Below, piece by piece: positions 22,758 through 35,492 of a DNA stretch of 64,000 nt. Made by a program: the position numbers and the translations under genes. The DNA comes from Adiantum capillus-veneris (Eukaryota; Streptophyta; Polypodiopsida; Polypodiales; Pteridaceae): NCBI GenBank assembly GCA_014529385.2, contig CM043947.1:128525891-128589890 (forward strand), read 5' to 3'. The notes under the pieces were generated by a model, which was not told the origin of the DNA, did no database searches, and saw only the letters and a list, made by a program, of their open reading frames with translations. The stretch's first letter is position 1, and every line of letters begins with the position of its first letter.

Positions 22758-23152
22758 CTATAGACCCACTTACATGGAAAATCATTCTTACCCTTTGGCA
22801 AAAAAATCCATCTCCGAATCCATAGCTCACTCCCACTTAAGCTTGTCATCTCTACTCATGGCCTCTTTATAACAAGATGGCTCCCCAGAGTTAGTTAGCA
22901 TGACATAATCTAAGCCAGGTATAAATCTCTCAGCGGGATGAGAGACACAAGTAAACCTTGTCAGTACCACTGGTTGTTCTTGAGTTGGAATTTCAACCTC
23001 CTCTCTATCACTTGCACCATTTGGCTCTGTATTGGTGAACCGATAGTCCTACCCTCTTGTGGACTAGAATCATCAATGCTAGAGCCTTCTCTTTGCACAC
23101 TTGGTGAATTGACATTTTCCCTTTGTGGAAAAACAATAAGTGGTGTGATATT

Positions 23153-23764
23153 CTAAAATGACACCTTCCTGGTCTCCATCTCTTTGAGGGGCTTTTTATG
23201 CATCTTCTTTTCATTCAAAATAGCATCGCTACTCCAAAAAATTTCCTGGCTTATGGATCCCATGGACGATATCCCCATTTCAGCACTTTCTCCATAGTCC
23301 ATAAAAATGCATTTTCTAGACTTTGGCTCTAGCTTATTGCATTTCTCTTTTGGCACATGCACATAAGATTTACAACCAAATACACGTAGGTGATCATAAG
23401 ATGGCTGCTTGCGAGTCCAAGCCTGCTTAGAAATACAACCATACAAAGTAGAATTCGGTGACCTATTAATAAAGTGTACATTCTTCACCATGGCTTCAGC
23501 CCAAAAACCTTGAGTAAGACCCGCATTCAAAAGCATACTTAGCACCCTCTCATTTATCATTCTATTCATTCTCTCTGGAAACACCGTTTTTTGTAGGATT
23601 ACCGGGTGCTGTGAGTTCTCTCTTGATGCCACATATTTCACAAAGTTTTTAAATTCATGAGAGACATACTCTCCACCATTGTCAATTCTGAGACATTTAA
23701 GCTTCTTACCTAACAAGTTCTCGGCAAGAGCTATTTTAAAACAAAAAATATTGAAAAGAATCAT
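23153..23764 (-). pseudogene. pol: copia B integrase C-terminal half
   Basis: Contains the second catalytic Asp (KCLRIDNGGEYVSHEFKNF), the Glu region (VFPERMNRMINERVLSML, Glu present), and the conserved downstream block RVFGCKSYVHVPKEK and KSRKCIFMDYG, ending in the hinge. The first catalytic Asp and zinc domain would lie upstream (23770-24150), where the frame is broken. The gene is truncated on both sides. Confidence 0.85.
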
Positions 23765-24238
23765 CTTTCCTAGCCATAGGATATACCCACACTTTCCTAG
23801 TCACATAATCAATGAATGTAATGAAATAGGATACCCCCCCATCAATCGTACAAGCATAGGTCCACACACATCACTATGCACCAGATTTAAGACCGCAAAT
23901 AACCCAAACGAGATAACATTTCCATTCCTTTCAAATAAACATGAGCTAATTGGATGTGACACAAGAAAACATTTGATAGCTTGGTTACAACAATTACATG
24001 GTTAAGAATAGAAGAGACATGAAGGGGATAAAGTGTGCCACACTTGGCTCCTCGTGTTATGATGAGAGAGCCCTTGTGAATTCTCCAAGGCTGGCTACCA
24101 AAGGTAGTGGAATAACCAAGATCATCTAGCTGACCACAATAGAAATTAAGCTCTTAGTAAGCTTCAACACATGGTGAACATTCTTCGAGGAGAAAGTAGA
24201 ACCGTTTGGAAAAGTGAACTACACATCTCCTGCACCAA

Positions 24239-24900
24239 CTATGGCGCAAACATAATTGTTCCTAAGGTGAACATATCCATGCCTGCTGATGTCATAGGTA
24301 GAAAACCAACTCCCATGAGGAGTGACATGAAAAGAGGCGCCCGAATCAAGAATCCATTCTTGGCCAAATTCCTTATCTGCTGTGACCAATAAACTTGCAG
24401 AAGACTTGAAGTAAATAGCACTTCACCATCTGAATCCTTGTACGTGACTACATTCACCTCCTCAACTTTCTCTTTCCCTTTATCATTCTTCTTATTTTCC
24501 CCTTTTCCTTCTTTCTGCATACGCTTCCACATGAAGCAGTCTTTCTTTATGTGTTCCAGTTTTCCACAGCAATAACACTCTATGTCCTTCTTTGACCTGG
24601 ACTTGCTGCGTGACTTGCCACTGTCCTAGTTGTTGTTGTGAGACTGCTTCCTACCTCTATCTTCATGAGTTGCCAATGCCTGACCATTCTTGCCCTAATC
24701 CGTAGATTTCCTACAAATCTCCTTGCCAAGCAGACTTCCAATAACATCATTAAATGTCAGTGTCCCATCTAGCACATAGTTTCTTATGGATGTTTGAAAG
24801 GTATCTGTGAGCATTTTCAGTGATGAGGCTATGTTAATTTTGTCTTGTTCCTCTAACTTGAAAGTTCTCATGGTGGAAGCATTTGGTTTGGTGAAGTTGG
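24239..24900 (-). pseudogene. gag: copia B gag tail, CCHC knuckle and protease remnant
   Basis: 24880-24700 encodes a gag segment (LTFNDVIGSLLGKEI) homologous to copia A and C gag. 24590-24540 encodes a complete knuckle, ECYCCGKLEHIKKDC, fitting C-x2-C-x4-H-x4-C. A Lys/Glu-rich linker (24532-24450) and an acidic segment ending DGEVLFTSS follow. The protease loop region near 24360-24300 is present but out of frame. No intact protein can be made. Confidence 0.75.
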
Positions 24901-25954
24901 GATTTCAAGCCATAGTTAGGTTTAGAATGAGATGGGACATCTTTCCATGTGGCCAGGTCTGTGAATATCTTCTCATCGATGGGACATGCGTGTCCCATCA
25001 TTTTGGTGAAAATGATTGTTTTGCTTCACTCTAATGTCATAGCCTGCTTCCCCTTGGTTAAGGACAACTCCTTCCTGCCCTTGGTGCTTTCTTGATGCAA
25101 TGCTTCTACCTTCTGTGGTGGTTACACTTGCCCAGTTTTGAGTTGACTTTGAAATAAAGGCCCATTCCTAACAACCCTTTGAGAGACCCAACCCCTGATT
25201 ATTGATATATACATGCTAGAAGATGATCCTATGCACTTGATTACTTCAATGGAGGCCCAACATGCTTAAATCATGGGTCACACTTGTCCTATGAAAAGTG
25301 ATTTTTCTCACTTTCTAGCTTCATGGTTGTGTTGCACATGTTAGTAGGGTGCCAAATATGTGTTTGGGTCATGTATGGTGATTTTGAGTGATGGGGCTAT
25401 GTCAGTTTTAAGTTTCAGAGTCTTGATTCTACATCCTGACTTCCTACACCCAATTCTAATCTTTTCTTCACGGGATTGATGCATGGCCATGTTGTACACA
25501 TGTTTCCAAAAAATTCTTGACTTTGCACCTGCCGATGGCCTAGATTTGCCAGTTTTGCTTGTTTTATGTCTTTTTTCATTTCTATCTATTTGAGGGCTCA
25601 TCCCTTGGTGGTTTCATGATGTGAACACATGTATAGCATTAGTAGATGATGAAGAAGCTTGCCATGAGGTTGGATTCTCCATTGCTTGCATTTTCATGGG
25701 ACACGCGTGCACCATGAATATTGATGTTTTTCAACAAGCAACATGACATTCTTGTAGCCCTTGGTTCCGTGATGCTAATCATGTGCTTAGATCTCAATTT
25801 GGATGTGTGGTTTAGTGTTGTGCCACTCCCAAGCGTATTTGATGGTTTTTGCCTTAATTCCTTTGTGCACTGATGTGTGATTTTCTCGCGTATGGGGCAT
25901 GTATGGATGCGGCTATGAGGTCACACATGTTGTACGTGATGCCCAGGAATTCCA
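24901..25954. other. non-coding, nothing recognised
   Basis: No protein similarity. The minus frame at 25601-25341 (86 aa, basic) has no supporting motif. The sequence has repeated phrases such as GGGACA(C/T)GCGTG (24982, 25698) but no clear repeat structure. Confidence 0.4.
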
Positions 25955-27001
<1,047 letters not shown>

Positions 27002-27002
<1 letters not shown>

Positions 27003-27450
27003 CCAATAAGCTGAGCCTTGGTTTTGCAAAGGATAAATGGGTGAAAGCATGTTAACGTGTCGCGCTTTTTGTGCTAGTTAGTAGTTTCAAGTTAGCACGT
27101 TTTAAAAAAGTTCGGCGTCCGGTAAAATTTTTACAATTCGTATCAAAATTTGTCGGAGGTTGCACATTTGGATTCCTTGTTTCAAGAGCTTTCTACTGAT
27201 ATATCATATGTCATAGATCTTGGAGATGTAGCTCATGTTATTGTACTAGTTAGCATATGCCAAAATTGTGCTAGTTAGCATTGTCCGGGACACCAAAAAG
27301 CATGACAAGTTAACATGCTTATAGCCAAATGGATAAGATAATTGAATTGACGAGCCGCTGCATCGCTTTCTCTCTCTCTCTCTCTCTGCACCAGAAAGAT
27401 GCACACGAAACCCTGGTTTTAATTGATGTTTATTGACCACTGCTGCATCT

Positions 27451-27484
<34 letters not shown>

Positions 27485-27514
27485 ACGTGTGTGTGTCTCT
27501 CTTGCTCCTTGCCA
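27002..27514. other. non-coding with short microsatellites
   Basis: Holds (CT)n at 27367-27388 and (TG)n at 27452-27482, and a twice-repeated phrase GTGCTAGTTAG(T/C)A (27071, 27265). The (TG)n run lies just upstream of the ATG at 27515, so this may be the promoter side of the decayed gene that follows. Confidence 0.4.
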
Positions 27515-28318
27515 ATGGACAATACTACAAGAGTTTACCGCTCGGGTGACTCACAGCTACTCTCTTTCGACGAGCTGGATGAGGAGGAATCACACATGGA
27601 TGAACAGATACAAAACCATCCCATTGTCAGTTCCATTGAGACATGTGTCACTAATCAAGCTTTTATTCGTGATTATTGGGCTGCAAAGAAATGCGAACAA
27701 AGAAGGAAAGAACGACATTCTTCTTTTGCACTTGGATTACGAAAAGCCAGGTCAAGGAAGAACATATGTGCAGCGGTGGCACGATGTTGGTGCAAGCAAA
27801 CACTCGGGCTGTTAAGGAATGAGCAAAAGGAAATATTTCAACAACTATTGGACCAATAGACATTTTTCGAGTTGCAAAAATTGAATTTCAACAATGTCAA
27901 AGACACAATTGTCTTGGGTGTGTGCAACACTTTGGCTCAAATTAAGGTCCCACACTTAGCAAGTGAGCTTTTATTAAGAGAACCTCTCTGACGATGATCT
28001 TGAACAATAGTATAGGTGTAGCCTCAGTAAACCAATCCAAAATTTCTAGTGTCCTGGGTGTCCACATCGAAGGAATATAGCTACTGCAACTTCAAGGCTG
28101 GAGAATAAAGATGAGGATGAAGTGTTGCCATTGAGTGCTTGTGAGAGACAATTTCCACAAGGAACCATTATCACTAATGAACAAGTGATTTGGCGTATGC
28201 CTTTTGGACATCAAAAACCAGAGTTCCACCTAACAAGAAGGACATGCGTAAAAAGAAAATTGGAAGAAAAAGTGTTGTCAAACATCTTGTGCATCTACTT
28301 GATGACTCTCAGGCCCAC
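27515..28318 (+). pseudogene. N-terminal part of a transposase-like gene
   Basis: The ATG at 27515 (context GCCAATGG) starts MDNTTRVYRSGDSQLLSFDE, an acidic head followed by a basic Arg/Lys/Cys-rich segment (KCEQRRKERHSSFALGLRKA). The frame meets TAG at 27857-27859 but stays readable for about 30 more codons. Near 28050-28190 another frame reads CPGCPHRRNIATATSR, a possible zinc-binding segment. 28190-28318 reads FWTSKTRVPPNKKDMRKKKI and ends near HLLDDSQ. I place these pieces with the core at 29514 because DDSQ and the VELYQRFKRTHP start look like the two sides of one interrupted sequence. Family not recognised; function unknown. Confidence 0.45.
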
Positions 28319-29512
28319 CAACAAATTTTATTAATTGTAATTTATTTGGTGATTCTTAAGGTTGATTTGGTCAAGACAATACCAAATTTGGTGGTTTGCT
28401 ATATGGCAGTGGTGTTATACAGTACCTTACAAATGTTGTATACAGAACCAATGCATTCCTGGGTGGTTCAAGAGTCTTTGTATAGTACCTTTTCCGTCCC
28501 TAACGGCACCAAAGCCTCAATCTTTAGTACCAAAGCCTCACTCTATTTTACCAAAGCCTACTTGTGTAGTACCAAAGTCTTTTTGCAGTACCAAAACTAT
28601 TCCCTGTATAGTACCAAAACATTCTTGTTTATCACCAAGGCATCTGCAAAGTTTCCATATGGGTACTCTTCTGCAAACAATTCTAAAATGAGTCAAAAAG
28701 AGATAGATAGTACAATTTCTGGTACTTCTTACAACCAATTTGGGTTCTACAGTACTATCTTTGGTACTGTTTATAACCAATTTTGGTTCTACAATACAAT
28801 ATTTGGTATTGTTTACATCCAATTTTGGTTCTACATTACTAAAATTGGTACTATTTACATCCAATTTTGGTTCTACAATACTATCTTTGGTACTGTTTAT
28901 ATTCAATTTTGGTTCTATATTACAGTCTTTGGTACTTTTTACATCCAATTTTGGTTCTACAATACAATCTTTGATAGTGTGTACATCCAATTTTGGTACA
29001 TTACTATCTTTGGTATTGTTTACACCAATTTTGGTTCTGCAATACAATCTTTGGTAGTGTGTACATCGAGTTTTGGTACATTACTATCTTTGGTACTGTT
29101 TACAACCAATTTTGGTTCTACAGTACAATCTTTGGTAGTGTGTACATCCAATTTTGGTACATTACAATCTTTGGTACTGTTTACAACCAATTTTGGTTCT
29201 ACAATACAATATTTGGTACTCTTTACATCCAATTTTGGTTCTTCAGTACTATCTTTGGTACTGTTTACAACCTATTTTGGAACTACAGTACAAGCTTTGG
29301 TAGTGTGTAGATCCAATTTTTGTACATTACTATCTTTGGTAATGTCTATAACCAATTTTGGTTCTACATTACAATCTTTGGTACTGATTACATCCAATTT
29401 TTGTTCTTCTTTGGTACTATATACAACCAATTTTGGTACTACTGCACATTAGTGGCATTTTACCATTTTCATGAAGTTAAAATTTTCTAACTCTTATTGT
29501 ATTGGTTCCACA
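28319..29512 (+). other. probable intron or insertion made largely of minisatellite
   Basis: Separates the DDSQ end at about 28318 from the core that begins after TTCCACAG at about 29513, a good 3' splice-site context. No consensus GT donor was found at the left edge, so an insertion is also possible. 28495-28640 carries the word GTACCAAAG several times; 28735-29450 carries its complement CTTTGGTAC, so the interval is partly self-complementary. Confidence 0.45.
28735..29450 (+). repeat. TTTGGTACT minisatellite, 42/36-bp period
   Basis: Units of the form CCAATTTTGGTTCTAC...TATCTTTGGTACTGTTTACA recur at 28735, 28777, 28819 and onward, with 36-bp variants on the right. Both periods are multiples of three and contain few stops, so two plus frames stay open (one over 420 codons). 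The predicted protein is a by-product of the repeat. Confidence 0.92.
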
Positions 29513-29513
29513 G

Positions 29514-31151
29514 GTAGAGCTATACCAAAGATTCAAGAGGACTCACCCTACAATGGTCGTGTCTCTTAGATGATTTGAGGCATTAAAGCCGTACTTTTTT
29601 CGGAAGTTGAAAGAGCGTTATACCTGCTGTTGTGCATCCCATGTGCAGATACTCTATTTCGAAGAGGCTTTTAATAAGATGGGGAAAAACAAGTTTTGGC
29701 ATCATGGGAAAGCTCACCTTTTCACTTGCTCCGTGAGTTGTAGAAGTGATGATATAGGAGAGTGTTTTGCAAACCAGGTAGTATGTCAGCACATCACTAG
29801 TATGTGGGAATCCATCATGTGCCCAAAGCCAAGAGATAGTGAATACCATGCCAAGAAATGCTTGATGGGGGACTGCTCCCAATTTCGTGTACGGAAGTTG
29901 ACATTTTGTCCCGATGAGATAGCAGAGGATAGTAGGGAGGTGTCTATGAAGGTCCTCCTGGATGTTGGAACAAGACAACTTAATGTAGGTGGGAGTGAGA
30001 AGAAGATAAAGGACTTGATTGTGCGACGGATGAAAAGTGCTGCTATTCTTAGCCTGTTTTCAGCCCACCTCACAGGCTTCATCAAGCACAACTTTGTCTT
30101 TCGTTGGCAAGCCCAACAATCCAAGGATTGTTTGCTCAATTTTCATAGCAATGTCATTGTATCAGTTATTGACTTTGCAGAGAATTATTCTTTTAAAATT
30201 CAAAATGAAATTCATTCAATGCATTGGTGGTCTACCCAAGTCACAATACTTGTGCACATCACTTATGTAAGAAATGCTACAATTGGTGTTCAAAAGATGC
30301 TGCACTTTTACATATCCAATGACAAGCACCATGATACATTGTTTGTACAACATTGTCTCTTGCTTCATGACAAATGGATGAAACAGCAAGGACATTGCTT
30401 GCAGCACCATTGGGTGTGGTTAGATGGTGCGGCTTCACAATTCAAAGCACGTAGACCTTACTATTTTGTCACCAAGTACTATCAGATGACAGGCTTGCAC
30501 ATGATGCATAACTTCTCAGCATCCAGGCATGGAAAGGAGAGCATGATGGGGAAGGGGCAGTCATTAAGAAAACCTTGGCACATGAGGTATTGAAACCAGA
30601 TGACTGGATTATGAAGTGTGCGGCTGATGTGGTGAACTTTTTGAATGCAACATTTCAGCCAAGAGATCAGTCTCATAGGTGTACTTACACAAAGAGTCTT
30701 TTGGCTTATTGGCATGGATGATGTGCAGCACGATCCCCAATGGGACTGTGAGCGCATTGTGGGATCTCGCTCATTTCATTGTGCTTATGGGTTTTGGAAG
30801 GACAACCCGTGCGCTGTGCACTTTCGAACCCTTTCATGCTTCTTTGATCCATGTATAAGTGGGCTATGGAGAAGATGCAAAAATAGACTACACATAGAAG
30901 AATGGAAATATGTTTCCATCAAACCACTACCAGAGTCTCAAAATACAGGAAGGTACAATGAAGAGGATGATGAGAAGGATGACAGATATTCAGATTTTGT
31001 GCTGATGAGCCAAGTTTCTAACCTGCCATTGTATGAAGGAAGCCCTGAAATGCTATGTGAAATGATGTCCATTGGGGATAACTTTGTAGTCAAAGCAGTC
31101 AAGACTAACGAGGACTTCTACCTTATCAAATGCACGAAGAATTTGTACTAG
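29514..31151 (+). pseudogene. transposase-like core with D-D-(E/D) motifs, frameshifted
   Basis: Starts VELYQRFKRTHPTMVVSLR, then TGA at 29571-29573, then FEALKPYFFRKLKERYTCCC with a Cys cluster. Three motifs follow with the spacing of an RNase H-fold nuclease: IDFAENYS (Asp codon at 30171), LDGAASQFK (Asp at 30423) and a HGK motif at about 30528. A single missing base at about 30536-30539 breaks the third motif; in the next frame it continues EHDGEGAVIKK, supplying acidic residues. A second frame change near 30680-30700 leads to 30645-31151, which contains RIVGSRSFHCAYGF, SCFFDPC and a C-terminal acidic tail. I recall similar DFAEN/DGxxSQFK/HGKGEHDG proteins in lower plants and some animals but cannot name a family. 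Probably a decayed DNA-transposon protein. Confidence 0.6.
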
Positions 31152-32440
31152 ACGGTGAGATCACAAAAGGATATGTGGCATAACAAGATTGTTAGAGGTG
31201 GGAAGGTTGTTGAAGGTTTCTACTATGGCCAAGTCAAAGGAAAAGTTGATACATATAGCTTACTAGGTCACGAATGCGGTTGTGCTTCTTTCTTTGTAGA
31301 ATAAAAAGCTCCAACAGGGTCACCAAATCAGTGGAATCACCTGACATCTTTTGCACAGCATCTCGAGATTCATGATCCGCACTCTCGTCAATATTGTCCG
31401 CTATTTCATCCTCCACTACCACTTCCTTCTTGGCATCCTCGGGCCCTCGTCCCCCTTTATCGCATTGCCTTCCTTTTTCTTTTCTGCATCTTCCCCCTTC
31501 CTGGCCTCCCCGTCATCCCCTTTCTTGGCATCCTCTGCACATTTGTCATCCCTGGCTTCCACCCCCCCTCTTGGCCTCCCCCTCAACCCCCTTCTTGTCC
31601 TCCTCCCCCATACTAGCCTCATCCTCTGCACCTTCCGTTTACCTGTTCGCGTCCTCACTAGTGACTCAATCCTCAAGACCCTTGGAAGCAACATCTGATC
31701 CATCCAGCTCCACTATGTGAGGCACTTTACCTCCAACATTGTCTTTATTCCTTTTAGCATCTTTGTCCTCACAATCATTGTTTTCTTCGTTGTCCCGCAT
31801 GGTATCACAGTGATGTCCCTTCTCAGTCCCTTTCCCTTCCACACCACCATGCTTTAAATCTCGGAGAACATCCCTTATATGTGCAGTATCCCGATCCTCC
31901 TCCCATGCATGACTTGAAGAATATTTTGTGGCATCTAGTCCATCCTTGACTGCCTATCCATTTTTCCCACTTGGCCCAGCCACTGCAGCATCCTCTTCCT
32001 CTGAAAAAACAGAGAAAGATAGCACATACTTACAAACAACCGCACATTCAGTGTAGGTAAGCATATGATTTTCAGAACACACATACTTACTCTTCACACC
32101 ATGATGTCCACCTACCCAAGACTTTGCCACCTCGGGGATCACCATGTTACAACCAGGTTTGGCACAATGACCCCTGCTTAGTAGCAAAGGGCGTGATACT
32201 GATGTCGTCACTCAAGTATAGAGGTTCCTACAACTCCTACGGACTCCAAGAGCTCACCACATGCAACCCACATTCCAAACACATGGATCATCTCCCCCTA
32301 ATCAAGAACTTGGGTGGGTCCTAGGATATAACATAAATCTCTTCCCGCAATGAACATCAGCAATCATCTGCTTCACAAATAGGACATGGCCTTGTGCTTC
32401 CTTCCTTGTTTCCTCCAGCACATCATACTTAGCCTGTTGT

Positions 32441-33536
32441 CAACCAGCATCAATACAAACAATCCCAAATTAGAACCCAAAGCTAGTAGACAATACCAAA
32501 GGCATCATGCTACCAATTAGTACCAAAATGTACCAGACAGTACCAAGGCCATCATACTACCAATTAGTACTAAATAGTAGCACATAATACCAAGGCCATT
32601 ATACTACCAATTACTACCAAAAACTAGCAGACAGTACTAGGGTAGACAATACCAAAGCCATCATACTACCAATTAGTACCAAGAACTAGCACACAGTACC
32701 AGAGACATCATACTATTAATCAGTACTAGAACCTAGCAGATAGTACCAAATCCATCATACTACCAATTCATACCAAAAACTAGCAGGTCATCAATGCAAG
32801 AAGACAATCGTAAACTACCAAAATTAGTACCAAATCTTAACCAGGAGCTACCAATTAGTACCAAATCATAATCAGGAGCTACCAATTAGTACCAAATCAT
32901 AACCATGAGCTACCAATTAGTACCAAAAATCCCAACAGCCACCAAAAAATCATTGTAAGAAGCTACCCTAAAACCCTAAAAGTACCAATACATTCAAAGT
33001 AGTGTCGTTACAAAAGAACCATAAACTACCAAAGGGAGTGCCAAAATAGTACCAAATGCTTCCACTCAGTACCAAAATCATTACGAATACACCCAAGTCC
33101 ACCAATAAACTACCCAAAAGCAACCAAAACTACCGAAAGAACATTGTTAGATCCCACTCGAGAAACTACCAAAGCATTGCCAAAAGCTACCCATAAGGGT
33201 TTAGTGGTACTAGCAACACAACCAGAACTACCAAAACTACCAAAACAACAGATTTATTAGACTACCAAAATACTAAAAACAACATGATAGAAGATACCAA
33301 AACAAGAAAGTATATCCAAAAAAACTCAAAAGATACCAATATGGACAAAAAGTACCAAAATAACATAGAGAAAATTCAAAAAATTCACCTCGACCTAGCA
33401 ATCTACCTAGAATATGCAACTGCCATAAAGAAGCAAAACCACCAAACTCTGTCAAACTAGCAAAGAAGCATTTATAGATACTAAAAAGTTGCATGTACTA
33501 CCAAAACCACTTTCTTAAGACATGATAGGATTTACT
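32441..33536 (-). repeat. GTACCAAA minisatellite in the minus gene's presumed intron
   Basis: Irregular array of TACCAATTAGTACCAAA and related words on the plus strand, i.e. TTTGGTAC on the minus strand. It is bounded by a GTAAAT donor-like site at about 33536 and a TTGACAACAG acceptor-like site at about 32441 on the minus strand. A smaller patch of the same words (CCAAATTTGGTAC) lies at 34590-34690 in the other presumed intron. Confidence 0.75.
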
Positions 33537-34774
33537 TTTTGTAGATGAACCTCCTTCTCTAGCTTTAGCATGTCCTCACTATTTCCAAGTCGTCAAAGCA
33601 TGCATCGACTGGCTCCCAAATCAGTCTCAACCTCTTTGATGTCCTCATCATTGAAAGGGTTTTCCTGCTTTAGTTTTGCAAGCTACACTTCATAGTGCTC
33701 TATGTCATCCTTTATCCTCTTCACAACAGCATTGGAACCCTCAACTCTCAACAATGTTTCCTTGTTTTGCTATAGAGATACTTTCAGCTCTTTCAACCTG
33801 TCCGATGCAGCTACACTTTTCTGAGGCACTCTCTCAACAATACTTTCCAATTCTGTAACATAATCAGGCGACTTTACGTGAAGCTATGGGGGTTCTACCT
33901 CTGTACAAAGGTTACTACCACTTTGCGTAAGGCGGGGCTTCTTAATAGATGACCCTAAACCACCATGGGAGGCACTGTTTGCCCTTCGGCAAGTTTCGAC
34001 CTTTCGCTCCAACCCTCCCGAGCGACTGACACACATGTTTAGTACTGCCTCTCCAAACCTCGCCCATGCGAATTTATGGTGTGCAGGTTCGTTTGTTGCT
34101 GCATGGCATCTCTCAAAATCATAGCAGCACGCAAACTTCACAGTGATTTCCCCACAAGATGGAAGGGCTCGATATACCTTGTGGAAGAGGAACCTGCAAT
34201 CTTCAAGGAGTCTTGGGTTCACGTGGTTCAAGTAGATCTTTGCATTCCTGGTAGCTTTGCTTGAACATCGTCATCCACTTGTCGTGAGGGAGGTCGTCAT
34301 CCCTAAGATCCTTTGCAAGCACCCCCTCCATGTTGAGACCATACTCTTCGTGAAGCTCCTCGGCTGTATAACAGAACTTGGTCAAAATAGGGTATTCTTC
34401 CGTTTTGTTTTTTCCTGCAATGTGGAAACAGAAAGCTCAAATGTTAGACATGCCCTCCGTCTACCAATCCAAAATACCTAAGCATGCTTCCTAAATGGCC
34501 TTCTATTGGCCAAATTTCAGCAATGTGAAACTAAACCCTACACTCTAAACAGACCTTTGGTCACACAGATGACCTTGCTAATGCACAATTTGGTACTGAC
34601 CAAATTTGAGGCTATACAGAGTTATCATTGTACAATACCAAATTTGGTACTATAAAGTACCAAATTTGGTAGTGTACAATACCATATTTTGAACTCTAAA
34701 CTTCCTCATTTTCTTAGTGAACCCTCTTGTCCTACAGGGTATGATTATAGGGATACAAGAAGACCCTTTTGCAT

Positions 34775-35066
34775 AGATGCATAGATGAAACAATACATTC
34801 ACAATTGTTGAAAAATCTCCTGAGATTGTGTTCGGTTAAAGGCACATATGCTTGAATCATGAATGCATGCAATGCAAAAAGGATAGAATGCAAAGATCCC
34901 AAGAAAGAAACAAAACATTGACTTACATGCAATGCATAGATGAAACAATACACTCGTGCAATTGTTGAAATTTCTCCTGAAATTGTGTTCAGTTCAAGGC
35001 ACATATCCTTTCATGAATGCATAATGCAAGGCTCTTGAGCAAGAAACAATACATAAACTTGCATGC
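34775..35066. repeat. two diverged direct repeats of about 150 bp
   Basis: The phrase GATGCATAGATGAAACAATA occurs near 34778 and again (ATGCATAGATGAAACAATAC) near 34934; each is followed by similar sequence through CAAGAAAGAAAC or CAAGAAACAATAC. They lie in the presumed first intron of the minus gene. Confidence 0.8.
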
Positions 35067-35492
35067 AATGACCTTACAACCTTTGACATAGCTACCTCTC
35101 ACGAAACAAAATTAAATCTTGTAACAGAACATGACAGCATAGAAACACCAACATCTTGTTTTAGTTGAAGACTGATTCTCGTCCTCGGCAAAAGGTGTTG
35201 CACACTTTGCTGATTTCTCCACATAAATGCTCCCCTTGCTAGCCCTTGTGTTCAGTGTGTTGATGCTTCGGGGAGACTTTGTGCCTTTGAGGGGGGTGGT
35301 TGCATCCATTGTCCTGGGTTTTTTTCCTTTGTTGGGTGAACCCTTGGCAACAACAAACTTCCTCGCGGGTGTCCTAATTGTGGCACGGGTACACAGTAGG
35401 AGACCATGCTAGCTGCACTGGGGAATCTTGAAGGTGATGTCTAAGAGCTTTGTGATAGCGTTGTGTAGTTGAGAACCACTACGAAAAGCCAT

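Larger units (their letters stand above)
22758..24900 (-). mobile_element. Ty1/copia element B, truncated, minus strand
   Basis: On the minus strand: gag tail with intact knuckle (24900-24540), protease remnant (about 24400-24230), integrase (23764-23153), hinge and the very start of RT (about 22850-22758, reading LPKGKNDFPCKWVYS). It stops abruptly where the LTR end of copia A begins at 22757. The rest of RT and RNase H and both LTRs are absent. The frame is broken many times. Confidence 0.83.
31230..35492 (-). pseudogene. convergent multi-exon gene, unknown protein, decayed
   Basis: Pieces on the minus strand share a style and read toward the transposase-like gene. (1) ATG at 35492, MAFRSGSQLHNAITKLLDIT, TAG at 35409-35411, then a basic Ser/Thr/Pro-rich part to about 35160. 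(2) About 34400-33537: YTAEELHEEYGLNMEGVLAK, a one-base insertion near 34240, then YLNHVNPRLLEDCRFLFHKV and on to a coiled-coil-like LHVKSPDYVTELESIVERV, with TAG and TGA stops, ending LEKEVHLQK before GTAAAT. (3) About 32440-31960, after TTGACAACAG: AKYDVLEETRKEAQGHVLF, then a Cys/His segment CAKPGCNMVIPEVAKSW...KYVCSENH. (4) 31950-31234: Asp/Glu/Lys-rich, with ENIDES-like repeats. I do not recognise the family. Confidence 0.45.

Noticed and set aside
27455-27514. Start codon of the 27.5-kb ORF at 27455
   Set aside because: It lies in the (TG)n run and would add a Cys/Val repeat; the ATG at 27515 has better context and normal composition.
28190-29452. 420-codon plus-strand ORF
   Set aside because: Except for its first 40 or so codons it is a minisatellite whose periods are multiples of three; a second frame is open over the same block.
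31351-31720. Plus-strand Pro/Leu-rich ORFs
   Set aside because: Antisense shadows of the Asp/Glu/Lys-rich exon of the minus-strand gene.
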